Source: an uncultured Bacteroidales bacterium (lineage in GTDB: Bacteria > Bacteroidota > Bacteroidia > Bacteroidales > F082). Taken from it: DNA of 41,135 bases. Positions 15,778 to 23,188 of the stretch are shown piece by piece. Positions within the stretch are counted from its first letter, which is position 1, and each line of letters begins with the position of its first letter. The stretch is from assembly GCA_946405575.1 (NCBI GenBank), contig CAMJHP010000024.1, forward strand, positions 1-41,135. The letters run 5' to 3'. The notes beneath the pieces were generated by a model. The model saw only the letters and a program-made list of their open reading frames with translations. It did not search any database and was not told the origin of the DNA. The translations under genes and the position numbers were made by a program.

Positions 15778-17024
15778 AGGTTGATACCATATTCGTTAAT
15801 TTTGCGATACAAGGTGCGTTCACTGATGCCTAAGGCCTTGGCAGCATCCTTGCGCTTGCCTCGATGGGCTTCCAAAGCCTTAATAATCATTTCTTTCTCG
15901 TGATGCTCAAGGGAAAGCGTTTCGGGCAACCCTGTCGCCGCATTTGTCGAAACGGCCCCATAGTGTGTCTCTTCAGCAGGTACGAATTCCGTAAACTCCT
16001 GTTCACTGACCTCTTGTTCATTCTGGTTTACACGAGTCACTACGGTGTCACCAATTTGAGTCACAGGATTGGTTTGAACATAACTTTGTTCCATCGGATG
16101 TCCCCCGGTCAAATTGTTGACTTGTGCACGCAATTCGGCGATGTCTTTTTTCATATCGAAAAGTACGCGATAGAGAAGGTCACGCTCACTGACGCTGTCC
16201 ATCGAATCATCGTGTGGTAGCAAAATGGGCAGGGAACTTTGTACTTTGTTGGGCAGGTATTTGGCCAAACTTTCTGCAGTGATGTTGCGCTCGGTCTCCA
16301 TAATGGAAATCTGTTCGGTGATGTTTTTCAGCTGGCGCACATTGCCATCCCAGCGGTAGTTCTCCATCATCTTCATCGCATCAGGTGTCAGCGTGATGGC
16401 AGGGATGTGGTTGCGTTCGGCGAAGTCGGCGGCAAACTTGCGGAACAAAAGCGGAATGTCAACCTTTCTTTCGCGTAAGGCTGGAATATGAATCGGAATG
16501 GTGTTCAACCTGTAATATAAGTCCTCGCGGAAACGGCCTTTCTCGATAGCCAAGGGCAGATCCACATTGGTGGCGGCCACAATTCTGACGTTGGTCTTCA
16601 TCACCTTGGAGCCACCCACTCGGATGAACTCGCCATTTTCGAGCACACGCAACAATCTTGCTTGTGTGGAAAGGGGCAGTTCACCCACCTCGTCCAAAAA
16701 CAGTGTGCCTTTGTCGGCAATCTCGAAATAACCTTTGCGTTCGCCGACGGCGCCTGTAAAAGCGCCTTTTTCATGACCGAATAGTTCCGAATCAATGGTA
16801 CCTTCAGGAATAGCACCACAGTTTACGGCAAAATACTGCCCATGCTTACGTGCGCTGTTTTGGTGGATAATCTTAGGGAATACGTCCTTACCTGTGCCAC
16901 TTTCGCCCGTGATGAGCACGGTGAGGTCAGTGGAGGCCACCTGTGCTGCAATGCCGATGGCGCGGTCCAATTCAGGGTCGGTGCCAATGATGCCGAAGGT
17001 CCGTTTTATTGCTTGTACGTCCAT
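15774..17024 (-). CDS. Sigma-54-interacting transcriptional activator without receiver domain
   Basis: 416 residues from the ATG at 17024 (MDVQAIKRTFGIIG), the usual start of this Bacteroidota group; an in-frame ATG at 17060 would add 12 polar residues. The AAA+ domain has Walker A GESGTGKD (residues 40-47), the sigma-54-binding GAFTGA loop (87-92), Walker B LFLDE (108-112) and an arginine-finger region (FREDLYYRLN). A linker of ~100 residues rich in Gln/Glu/Thr leads to a Fis-type helix-turn-helix at the C-terminus (KRKDAAKALGISERTLYRKI). It would remodel sigma-54 holoenzyme for open-complex formation. There is no N-terminal sensor, so control may be by abundance or a partner. It is coupled to lptE by a 4-base overlap. 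Confidence 0.93.
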   Translation of the reverse strand: MDVQAIKRTFGIIGTDPELDRAIGIAAQVASTDLTVLITGESGTGKDVFPKIIHQNSARKHGQYFAVNCGAIPEGTIDSELFGHEKGAFTGAVGERKGYFEIADKGTLFLDEVGELPLSTQARLLRVLENGEFIRVGGSKVMKTNVRIVAATNVDLPLAIEKGRFREDLYYRLNTIPIHIPALRERKVDIPLLFRKFAADFAERNHIPAITLTPDAMKMMENYRWDGNVRQLKNITEQISIMETERNITAESLAKYLPNKVQSSLPILLPHDDSMDSVSERDLLYRVLFDMKKDIAELRAQVNNLTGGHPMEQSYVQTNPVTQIGDTVVTRVNQNEQEVSEQEFTEFVPAEETHYGAVSTNAATGLPETLSLEHHEKEMIIKALEAHRGKRKDAAKALGISERTLYRKINEYGINL

Positions 17025-17047
17025 TCTTATTTGTTGTCTTTTGTTGT

Positions 17048-17140
17048 TGCTTGTCGTCATTGCAAGGAGGAACGACGAAGCAATCCAGGTGGTAAGTTTT
17101 ATTATCTGGACTGCTTCTTTCCTCGCAGTGACGCAAAGCG
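17048..17140. repeat. MITE-like imperfect palindrome between pheT and the sigma-54 activator
   Basis: The left arm (CGTCATTGCAAGGAGG from 17055, then CGAAGCAATCCAG) pairs with the right arm (CTGGACTGC then CCTCGCAGTGACG ending 17133) around a ~15-base AT-rich centre, and pairing extends a few bases outward on both sides. It fills nearly the whole 119-base gap. A diverged single arm with the same TTGCGAGGAGG core occurs at 26866-26935. Confidence 0.75.
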
Positions 17141-17143
17141 TGT

Positions 17144-19612
17144 CTATCTAAGCACTGCACCAAGTTGCTGTTCCATCGCGCCCTGAATCTTCCCCATTGT
17201 CTTCTCGATTACCTTGTCGGTGAGGGTGGTAGTGGGTGACATCAGCACGAAACTCATGGCATACTGTTTCTTGCCTGCCGGGATCTTCTCGCCTTCGTAG
17301 ACGTCAAAGAGGCTCATCGACTGCAGAATCTTGTTCTCGGCGGCTATGGCGACTTTCTTGACTTCGTCGAAGGTGACATTCTTGTCGAAAATCATGGCGA
17401 GGTCGCGGCGCACAGCAGGGAACTTCGAAAGCGGCTCGAAGTGCACTTCTTTGGCCTTGGCCAGGCATTGCATCATCAAAGTCCAGTTGAAGGTGGCGTA
17501 GTAGACGTCCTTCTTCAGGTCGAAGTGTTTCAAGGTCTTCTTGCTGAGCTTGCCGAGGGTGACAATCTCCTTGCTATCAACGCAATAGGTGGTTGCGTAG
17601 TCAAAATGCTGCAGGTTGGTTTCCTTGGCTTCCAAGGCCTTGAAGTCGAACTTGAAGTGGTTGAGCACGCCCATGACGTATTCCTTCAGGTCGAAGTAGT
17701 CGAGGGCCTTGCTCGGGGCGTTCCACAACTCGGCTTGTTTGTTGCCGGTGAGGAAGAGGTCGAGGCAGGTGTGCTCGTTATAGGGCTTGAGCGGCTTGGT
17801 CTCGTCGCCGACTTTGTTTGCATCGAAGAAATACACACTGCCGAACTCGAAGAACTTCATGTCGCTGACCTTGCGGTTTTGGTTGAAGGCGATGCTCTCC
17901 AATCCGCCCCACATCAGGGTCTGGCGCATCACGTTGAGGTCGCTGCTGAGCGGGTTCAAAATCTTCACGTTTTGGGCAGGGTCGAAGGCAGGGAAGGCCT
18001 CGCTGTAGGCGGCTTTGGTGAGCGAGTTGTTCATAATCTCGTAGAAGCCGTTGGCGACGAGCATATCGCTGATCTTCTGCTGCATCTTGTCGGCATCGGG
18101 CTTGGTGGCACGGCTGATGGAGGCGTGGATGCGGCTCGGGATTTCGATGTTGTCGTAGCCGTAGATGCGGAGGATTTCCTCGACCACATCGGCGGGACGG
18201 GTCACGTCGACTTTGCTGGTGTGCACGTCGACGACCACGTGCTTGTCGTCTTGCTCAACGACTTGGCACTCAAGGCTCTTCAGTATGTTGACGGCTTGGG
18301 TCGGGTCGATGACCTTGCCAGCCAGTTTGTTCAGGTAGTCGAACTTCAAGTCCACACGGGCAGGAGCAAAGTCACCGTTCTTCACGTCCTTGATTTCGGA
18401 AGAAATCGTTCCGCCAGCCAATTCCTTTATTAATAAGGCGGCGCGCTTCAGGGCGAAGAGGGTGATGTTGGGGTCGGCACCACGCTCGTAGCGGAACGAG
18501 GCGTCGGTTTGCAGGCCGTGGAACTTGGAGGTCTTACGGATACTGGTGGGGTTGAAGTAGGCACTCTCGAGGAAGACGTTGGTGGTCTCCATAGTCACGC
18601 CGGATTTCTGTCCACCAAACACACCCGCGATGCACATGGGCTCTTCGACATTGCAAATCATCAGGTTGCGGCTGTTGAGTTTGCGTTCCACGCCATCGAG
18701 GGTGACGAAAGGTGTGCCTTCGGGCATACATTTCACCACGACTTTCTTGCCCGTGATTTTGTCGGCATCGAAGGCGTGCATAGGCTGGCCGACTTCCATC
18801 AGCACATAGTTGGTGATGTCGACGATGTTGTTGATGCTGCGGATGCCGACGGCGGCGAGGCGGTTCTTCAGCCAGGTTGGCGACTCGCCGACTTTCACAC
18901 CGCTGACGGTCACGCCCGAGTAGCGTGGGCAGGCCTGGGAGTCTTCAACGACCACGTCGATGTCGAGGTTATGGTTTTCCACCTTGAAGTCGTCCACTGA
19001 GGGACGGATGAGGTGGTATTTTGTGGTGTTCTCGCGCTGGTTGAGGGCGGCCACGAGGTCGCGGGCCGAGCCGATGTGCGAGGTGGCGTCGCTGCGGTTG
19101 GCGGTGAGGCCGATTTCGATGGTATAGTCCTCTTCCACAGGGAAATAGAACGAGGCGGGTTTGCCCACTTCGTAGTCATCGGGTAGCACCATAATGCCTT
19201 CGTGCGAGGTGCCGAGTTGCAGTTCATCTTCGGCGCAAATCATGCCTTCCGAGACCTCGCCACGGATCTTGCCCTTCTTGATGGTGATGTGTTCGTCGCC
19301 AATCCAGAGTTCGGTATTGATGGTGGCCACAAGCACTTTCTGGCCTGCTGCCACGTTGGGCGCGCCGCACACGATGTGTAGCGGCTCCTCACCGCCGACA
19401 TCGACGGTGGTGATGTGCATGTGGTCGGAATTGGGGTGGTCGATGCAAGTGAGCACCTTGCCCACGACGACGCCACGCAAGGCACCTTTCACCGACTCAA
19501 AACGCTCGAGGTCTTCCACTTCAAGGCCCGTGGAGGTCAATAGTTCGCTGACTTTCTCGGCCGGGTAATCGCAGTTGACGTATTGTTTCAACCAGTTATA
19601 AGAGATCTTCAT
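17144..19612 (-). CDS. pheT: Phenylalanyl-tRNA synthetase beta subunit
   Basis: 822 residues, normal length for Bacteroidota. It starts MKISYNWLKQYVN. Residues ~40-150 are the tRNA-binding EMAP/OB domain (HPNSDHMHITTVDVG, IVCGAPNV). Then come B3/B4 (YLVALN-type editing region, NNIVDITNYVLMEVGQPMHA), B5 (RIYGYDNIEIPS), the catalytic-like core (MRQTLMWGGLESIAFN) and the C-terminal ferredoxin-fold anticodon-binding domain (FEPLSKFPAVRRDLAMI ... DVYEGEKIPAGKKQYAMSF). With PheS, not in this window, it charges tRNA-Phe in the cytoplasm and the beta subunit edits Tyr-tRNA-Phe. It is the first gene of the minus-strand operon running to secG. Confidence 0.97.
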   Translation of the reverse strand: MKISYNWLKQYVNCDYPAEKVSELLTSTGLEVEDLERFESVKGALRGVVVGKVLTCIDHPNSDHMHITTVDVGGEEPLHIVCGAPNVAAGQKVLVATINTELWIGDEHITIKKGKIRGEVSEGMICAEDELQLGTSHEGIMVLPDDYEVGKPASFYFPVEEDYTIEIGLTANRSDATSHIGSARDLVAALNQRENTTKYHLIRPSVDDFKVENHNLDIDVVVEDSQACPRYSGVTVSGVKVGESPTWLKNRLAAVGIRSINNIVDITNYVLMEVGQPMHAFDADKITGKKVVVKCMPEGTPFVTLDGVERKLNSRNLMICNVEEPMCIAGVFGGQKSGVTMETTNVFLESAYFNPTSIRKTSKFHGLQTDASFRYERGADPNITLFALKRAALLIKELAGGTISSEIKDVKNGDFAPARVDLKFDYLNKLAGKVIDPTQAVNILKSLECQVVEQDDKHVVVDVHTSKVDVTRPADVVEEILRIYGYDNIEIPSRIHASISRATKPDADKMQQKISDMLVANGFYEIMNNSLTKAAYSEAFPAFDPAQNVKILNPLSSDLNVMRQTLMWGGLESIAFNQNRKVSDMKFFEFGSVYFFDANKVGDETKPLKPYNEHTCLDLFLTGNKQAELWNAPSKALDYFDLKEYVMGVLNHFKFDFKALEAKETNLQHFDYATTYCVDSKEIVTLGKLSKKTLKHFDLKKDVYYATFNWTLMMQCLAKAKEVHFEPLSKFPAVRRDLAMIFDKNVTFDEVKKVAIAAENKILQSMSLFDVYEGEKIPAGKKQYAMSFVLMSPTTTLTDKVIEKTMGKIQGAMEQQLGAVLR

Positions 19613-19647
19613 TTTATTTGTATTTGTTTAATTTTCAATTCATTGTC

Positions 19648-19670
19648 GCAAACTGCGTCCCGCAGTTTGC
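19648..19670 (-). other. Hairpin in the pheT leader
   Basis: GCAAACTGCG (19648-19657) pairs perfectly with CGCAGTTTGC (19661-19670) around a three-base loop. It lies between the -7 box and the pheT ATG, so it would be in the 5' leader. There is no T tract on either side, so a simple terminator is unlikely. Confidence 0.6.
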
Positions 19671-19694
19671 CTAAATTTCGCTTTTTCGAAACGG

Positions 19695-19702
19695 CAAAAA
19701 TA
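19695..19702 (-). promoter_or_regulatory. -7 box for pheT operon
   Basis: Minus-strand TATTTTTG fits TAnnTTTG, 83 bases before the pheT ATG. A TTTG at 19714-19717 is too close to be an ideal -33. The rest of 19703-19875 is AT-rich with no gene visible. Confidence 0.5.
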
Positions 19703-19875
19703 CAAAAAACTGACAAAATGTCACGCGGTTTTTTGAAATCATAGTAAGAATTTGAAAACTGCGGATTTTTTTCCGCGATTTTTCAAAATTTGCGGAATTA
19801 TTTCTCGATTTTTATATGTATTTGAAAATAATCATAGAATTTTCATGAAAAAATATCATATCCGATAAATGTATG

Positions 19876-19883
19876 TAACTTTG
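19876..19883 (+). promoter_or_regulatory. -7 box for the TlpA-like pseudogene
   Basis: TAACTTTG fits TAnnTTTG; the ATG follows 19 bases later at 19903. No clear -33 element. Confidence 0.5.
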
Positions 19884-19902
19884 TCAACTTTAAAACAGAA
19901 TC

Positions 19903-21199
19903 ATGGGTGTTTTCTTTACCAAAAAACGGACTATAATAATAGCTTTGTTGGTCGTCATCATCGTTCTTGGTTATTACTATGTCAACAAAAGGCTTGATGG
20001 CATCAATGACGACGACACCGTAATGGCTTATCGGAGCCAGTCAAACGCCTTGTTGGGCAACGCCGAGTGGCTTTCGTTTGACATGCAATGGGAACAGTAT
20101 TCTCAAGGAGATCTTCTTTGGACAATGACCCATCATGTCATACTACACTATGGCCACAATCAAGATATGGTTTTTGTTGACGACCATTCCATTACGAATA
20201 TTTCAAGATAACGAAATCATCGGCTGATATTATTGATGAAGGCGAAAACAAGATTATAACCTATAAAAGAAAGTTTGGTGGCCAATACACAGACATGGGC
20301 ATGTTTCAACATCTAGGAAATTACATCGTGTATCTATGGTATTATATGATGCCATTTCGCAATCGTTTTGTCTTGCCATCTACTTTTAATTTAAAAGAGT
20401 ATACGGATTTGTGTAATGGAACGGATAGCCTCAGAGAATATTTTGGACATGGCGGAAAAGGATATGTTACTATCAATTCGACCAGAAAAGAAGTGATGCA
20501 TGAGATTTATTCATACGTCAATAACAACACCAATGTTTTGGATAGCATACGCATTAATCACATCGTTGATAATGAAATAAGTAGCCAACGTATTATTAGA
20601 ATCAGCAACTTGCGCTTCGATAACCGGCAGCAACATGTAGATTCATTATTCAACTTGGATAGTCCAAAGTATGCAAAATTCAGTCATCACGATGATAAGA
20701 ATCCAGAAAATCCGTGGACTGAAAATCATGGAATTAACGACAAAGTCTTGCAATTCCCTTTGGTGAACCTTGATGGAGATACTACGACTTTGGCAGAAAA
20801 CAAAGGATGGGTTTTGCTCAATGTGTGGACGATTAATTGCGGCCCGTGCATCGAAAACCTACAAAACTACGGGCATGAGAAAGATTCTTTGGGCTATCGC
20901 GTTTTAGAGCATGAAGGAATCAAAATTATGGCTGTCAACCAGTCGTCGGACAATATGGAACTCATTAGGAGTATAGGTGAAAAGACAGGAACCGCCGTCT
21001 TATGTACTCAGGCAAAGGGTTGTCTGGTGTGATAGAACTTCGATATTTTGGCTATTATTACCTCATCTCGCCCGACAAGCAAATTGCTTATGAATCGGAC
21101 CATTTAGGCGACTACTCCGAACTCCTCGAGGCTAAGGCAAACTACGATAAGCAGAAGTGGAAATATGGCCCGCCATTCTTTGTTCCTTTCGGTATGTAA
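19903..21199 (+). pseudogene. TlpA/thioredoxin-like membrane-anchored protein, broken by two frameshifts
   Basis: Three consecutive reading frames form one protein. 19903-20211 encodes an N-terminal membrane anchor (TIIIALLVVIIVLGYYYVNK) and the start of a soluble domain. After a frameshift near 20192 the protein continues as YEYFKITKSSADIIDEGENK before the ATG at 20295. The thioredoxin fold at ~20740-21190 has the active site CGPC (NVWTINCGPCIENL). A second shift near 21003 is needed to continue as YSGKGLSGVIELRYFGYYYL, the cis-Pro/beta part of TlpA-like folds, ending at 21199. Both shifts are in the same direction and each is repaired by restoring one base at a T-containing run (TT to TTT), so genuine decay and sequencing error are both possible. 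If intact, it would be a periplasm-facing thiol-disulfide protein. Confidence 0.75.
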
Positions 21200-21377
21200 T
21201 GATGTACATCGTTTTAGAGTGGTGTATTCGTTGTCGAATCTGCCTAACCTTTGGGACGATGATGTGACCTTCACTTTGCTACATACCAACTTCGTCGTGC
21301 CTTTCCTGCTGTTCTTCTTTGCCTTCATGTACAAAGTGGTCGCAGATGCGGTGGAGGAAAACAATTTAACCGTCTGA
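21165..21377 (+). pseudogene. C-terminal remnant of a DUF2975-type membrane protein
   Basis: The open frame overlaps the end of the TlpA-like pseudogene, so its Met at 21165 is probably not a real start. The recognisable part runs from about 21225: VTFTLLHTNFVVPFLLFFFA forms the last transmembrane helix, followed by FMYKVVADAVEENNLTV, the ending typical of DUF2975 proteins. The first helices are missing. These proteins are normally encoded just upstream of a small YozG-like XRE regulator, and such a gene does follow at 21536. Family call is from memory of the pattern. Confidence 0.5.
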
Positions 21378-21423
21378 TTATGTCACAAAACCTACAAAAC
21401 TTGCAAAGCTTTTTTCTTGGTGT

Positions 21424-21476
21424 AGGGAAGCCTGCCAACCGGCTGGCTTCCGGCGGCGCACGGTTGTGCAGTCGCC
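21424..21476. repeat. Pair of adjacent hairpins between the DUF2975 remnant and the XRE gene
   Basis: GGAAGCC-T-GCC / GGC-T-GGCTTCC (21426-21451) forms a hairpin with loop AACC. Immediately after, GGCG..GCAC / GTGC..CGCC (21452-21476) forms a second one with loop GGTT. The region is more GC-rich than its surroundings and looks like a small REP-type repeat. Confidence 0.5.
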
Positions 21477-21535
21477 ACTTCAGTTATTTGAAGTTTTTCT
21501 TTGTTTTGATGGTTTTGTGATAAAAACGACCGACT

Positions 21536-21715
21536 ATGATTATCCTAAACTTAGACGTAATGTTGGCCGAACGCATCGGCCTCACCCAAGCCAACCTCTC
21601 CAGATTGAAGACAGGCAAGGCCAAGGCCATCCGCCTCAGCACCTTGGATGCCATCTGCCGTGAACTGGATTGCACGCAGGGGGGTATTCTGGAGTATAGA
21701 GCCGATGAGGATTAG
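21536..21715 (+). CDS. Small XRE-family (YozG-like) regulator with an internal deletion
   Basis: 59 residues. The first part, MIILNLDVMLA, runs straight into ERIGLTQANLS, then LKTGKAKAIRLSTLDAICRE and ILEYRADED. In this family (Cro/C1-type HTH partners of DUF2975 proteins) about ten residues, roughly KRKMSLTELS, normally stand between MLA and ERxG. They form the first part of the helix-turn-helix and are absent here, with the frame kept. The usual CQPGD near the end reads CTQGG. Together with the truncated DUF2975 gene upstream this suggests a decaying pair; DNA binding is doubtful. Confidence 0.6.
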   Translation: MIILNLDVMLAERIGLTQANLSRLKTGKAKAIRLSTLDAICRELDCTQGGILEYRADED

Positions 21716-21874
21716 AATGATTGCTAAAAGAAGATAGGAGTAATGGGAAATGCTCAAAACAGATTGGAATGTGTGCCTGTGTTGGGCATCAGTTGGGTAA
21801 GTCGGGTGTCGTTTTGCTCCCAAATGAGTAGCATTCAAAAGAAAAAAAGCTAAATAATTAGTTTCCGAACAAGT

Positions 21875-21908
21875 TTTGCCGTTGGTTCGAAAAAATGCGT
21901 TATCTTTG
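21875..21908 (+). promoter_or_regulatory. Promoter of the pseudokinase gene
   Basis: TTTG at 21875-21878 and TATCTTTG at 21901-21908 match the Bacteroidota -33/-7 pair with a 22-base spacer. It lies over a possible upstream TTG start, which supports the ATG at 21930 as the true start. Confidence 0.7.
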
Positions 21909-21929
21909 CACCCAAATATATTAATAAGA

Positions 21930-23126
21930 ATGGCAGAGAATAACTATTCAACCGACTACACCGACCTCCGTCTGCTCCATACTTCCCGATATGGGAACAG
22001 CCGTGTCTTTACCGCCAATTTTCATGGCAAGAAAGTCATTGTCAAGACTTTGAAAGAAAAATTTGTCGGTAATGCAGCTTGCAGAGCCTCATTGAAGCAA
22101 GAGTTTGAAACTACCTCTATGCTTGACAACAAATATATCCGTAAAGCTTTGGATTTTGTTCAAATCGAAAATTTGGGCGATTGCATCATCTTCGAATTTG
22201 TTGATGGCAAATCGCTTGCCGAGCATGTCCGTGTGGGTACACTCTCCGAAAAACAGGTGAAAAGCATCCTTGCTGAGGTATGCGAAGGCTTGTATTATTT
22301 GCATCGTAATGGCATTGTTCATTGCAACTTGAATCCAGAGAATATTATGGTGGCCTCTAGCGACTGCCGCGCCAAAATCATTGATATCGGTGTGCCGGAG
22401 ACCAGCCAGGAAGCCGACCGAGAACTCTTGATTAAGGAGATGGAGTTTGTCGCTCCCGAAATCATCAAGGGAGAGGACATCGACTCGCGTGCCGACATTT
22501 ACTCATTAGGCAAGATTATGGAATTTATTGGCGAGCGCAATATCTCCAAACAGTTTCATGCCGCTGCCACGCATTGCACACAGTTCTCCAAAGAACAGCG
22601 TTTTGAAAACATCAACGATGTGCGTTCGGCCATTACCAAGGGCCATTCTTTTGTGAAGGTAATCATTCTTGTCGTTGTGGCAGCTGTTTTGGCAGGATTG
22701 GCTTTCATATATGTCCCGAAAATCAAGGCCAGTGTGGAAAAGGAAAGAGCGGAACGTTTGGAAGTTGACTTCGGTCGAGAAATGGAAAAGATGCAAGCGC
22801 AACTGCCCGAACTTTGCAAGAAATACGAGCTGAAGTCCCTCTCAGAATCCATCGCTGTCGACTGGTCGGAGGACAGCTTGAAATTGGTTGAAGAGTTGAT
22901 GCATTATCTCGCTTTGGAGAACTATAAGGGCAAGGCACTTCAGGCTATTGACCAACAGCGTGCCGGGATTGAGAAAAGCCGTCAAGCCGATTTCGACAAG
23001 CTATTGCTCAGTGAGTTTAAAAACAGCAACGACAGCATCGCCGTAGTGTTGCGTTCCGCTTTGGTGGAGCCTACCGATGACATACTTCTCAATGAGGCCA
23101 GAAAATGGTACGGACAGCACCAATGA
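21930..23126 (+). CDS. Membrane protein kinase-fold protein, probable pseudokinase
   Basis: 398 residues. The first ~235 form a Ser/Thr kinase fold: VIVK supplies the ATP-binding lysine (K39), an EF-E helix follows, the hinge reads IIFEFVDGKSL, and FVAPEIIKGE (APE at 175-177) and SRADIYSLG are intact. The catalytic loop reads H131-C-N133-L-N-P-E-N138 instead of HRDLKPEN, so the catalytic Asp is Asn and the loop Lys is also Asn. The metal-binding DFG is DIG (152-154) and the glycine-rich loop is degenerate. One transmembrane helix (~243-262, IILVVVAAVLAGLAFIYV) leads to a ~135-residue helical extracytoplasmic part (EKERAERLEVDFGREMEKMQ). It lies 62 bases upstream of porW/sprE, which has no evident promoter of its own, so a shared transcript is likely. 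Signalling without phosphotransfer is inferred. Confidence 0.85.
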   Translation: MAENNYSTDYTDLRLLHTSRYGNSRVFTANFHGKKVIVKTLKEKFVGNAACRASLKQEFETTSMLDNKYIRKALDFVQIENLGDCIIFEFVDGKSLAEHVRVGTLSEKQVKSILAEVCEGLYYLHRNGIVHCNLNPENIMVASSDCRAKIIDIGVPETSQEADRELLIKEMEFVAPEIIKGEDIDSRADIYSLGKIMEFIGERNISKQFHAAATHCTQFSKEQRFENINDVRSAITKGHSFVKVIILVVVAAVLAGLAFIYVPKIKASVEKERAERLEVDFGREMEKMQAQLPELCKKYELKSLSESIAVDWSEDSLKLVEELMHYLALENYKGKALQAIDQQRAGIEKSRQADFDKLLLSEFKNSNDSIAVVLRSALVEPTDDILLNEARKWYGQHQ

Positions 23127-23188
23127 TTTTCCCTTTAGCTTGAAATAATTGGGCCATATTAGAGTTATCATCTAAAACGACAACGAAA

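Noticed and set aside
19648-19670. The pheT leader hairpin as a T-box riboswitch
   Set aside because: The leader is only ~80 bases and lacks a T-box sequence and specifier loop; T-boxes are not expected in Bacteroidota.
19903-21199. Programmed -1 frameshifting in the TlpA-like gene
   Set aside because: Two shifts would be needed and neither site has a slippery heptamer with a downstream structure that I can see; single-base loss explains both.
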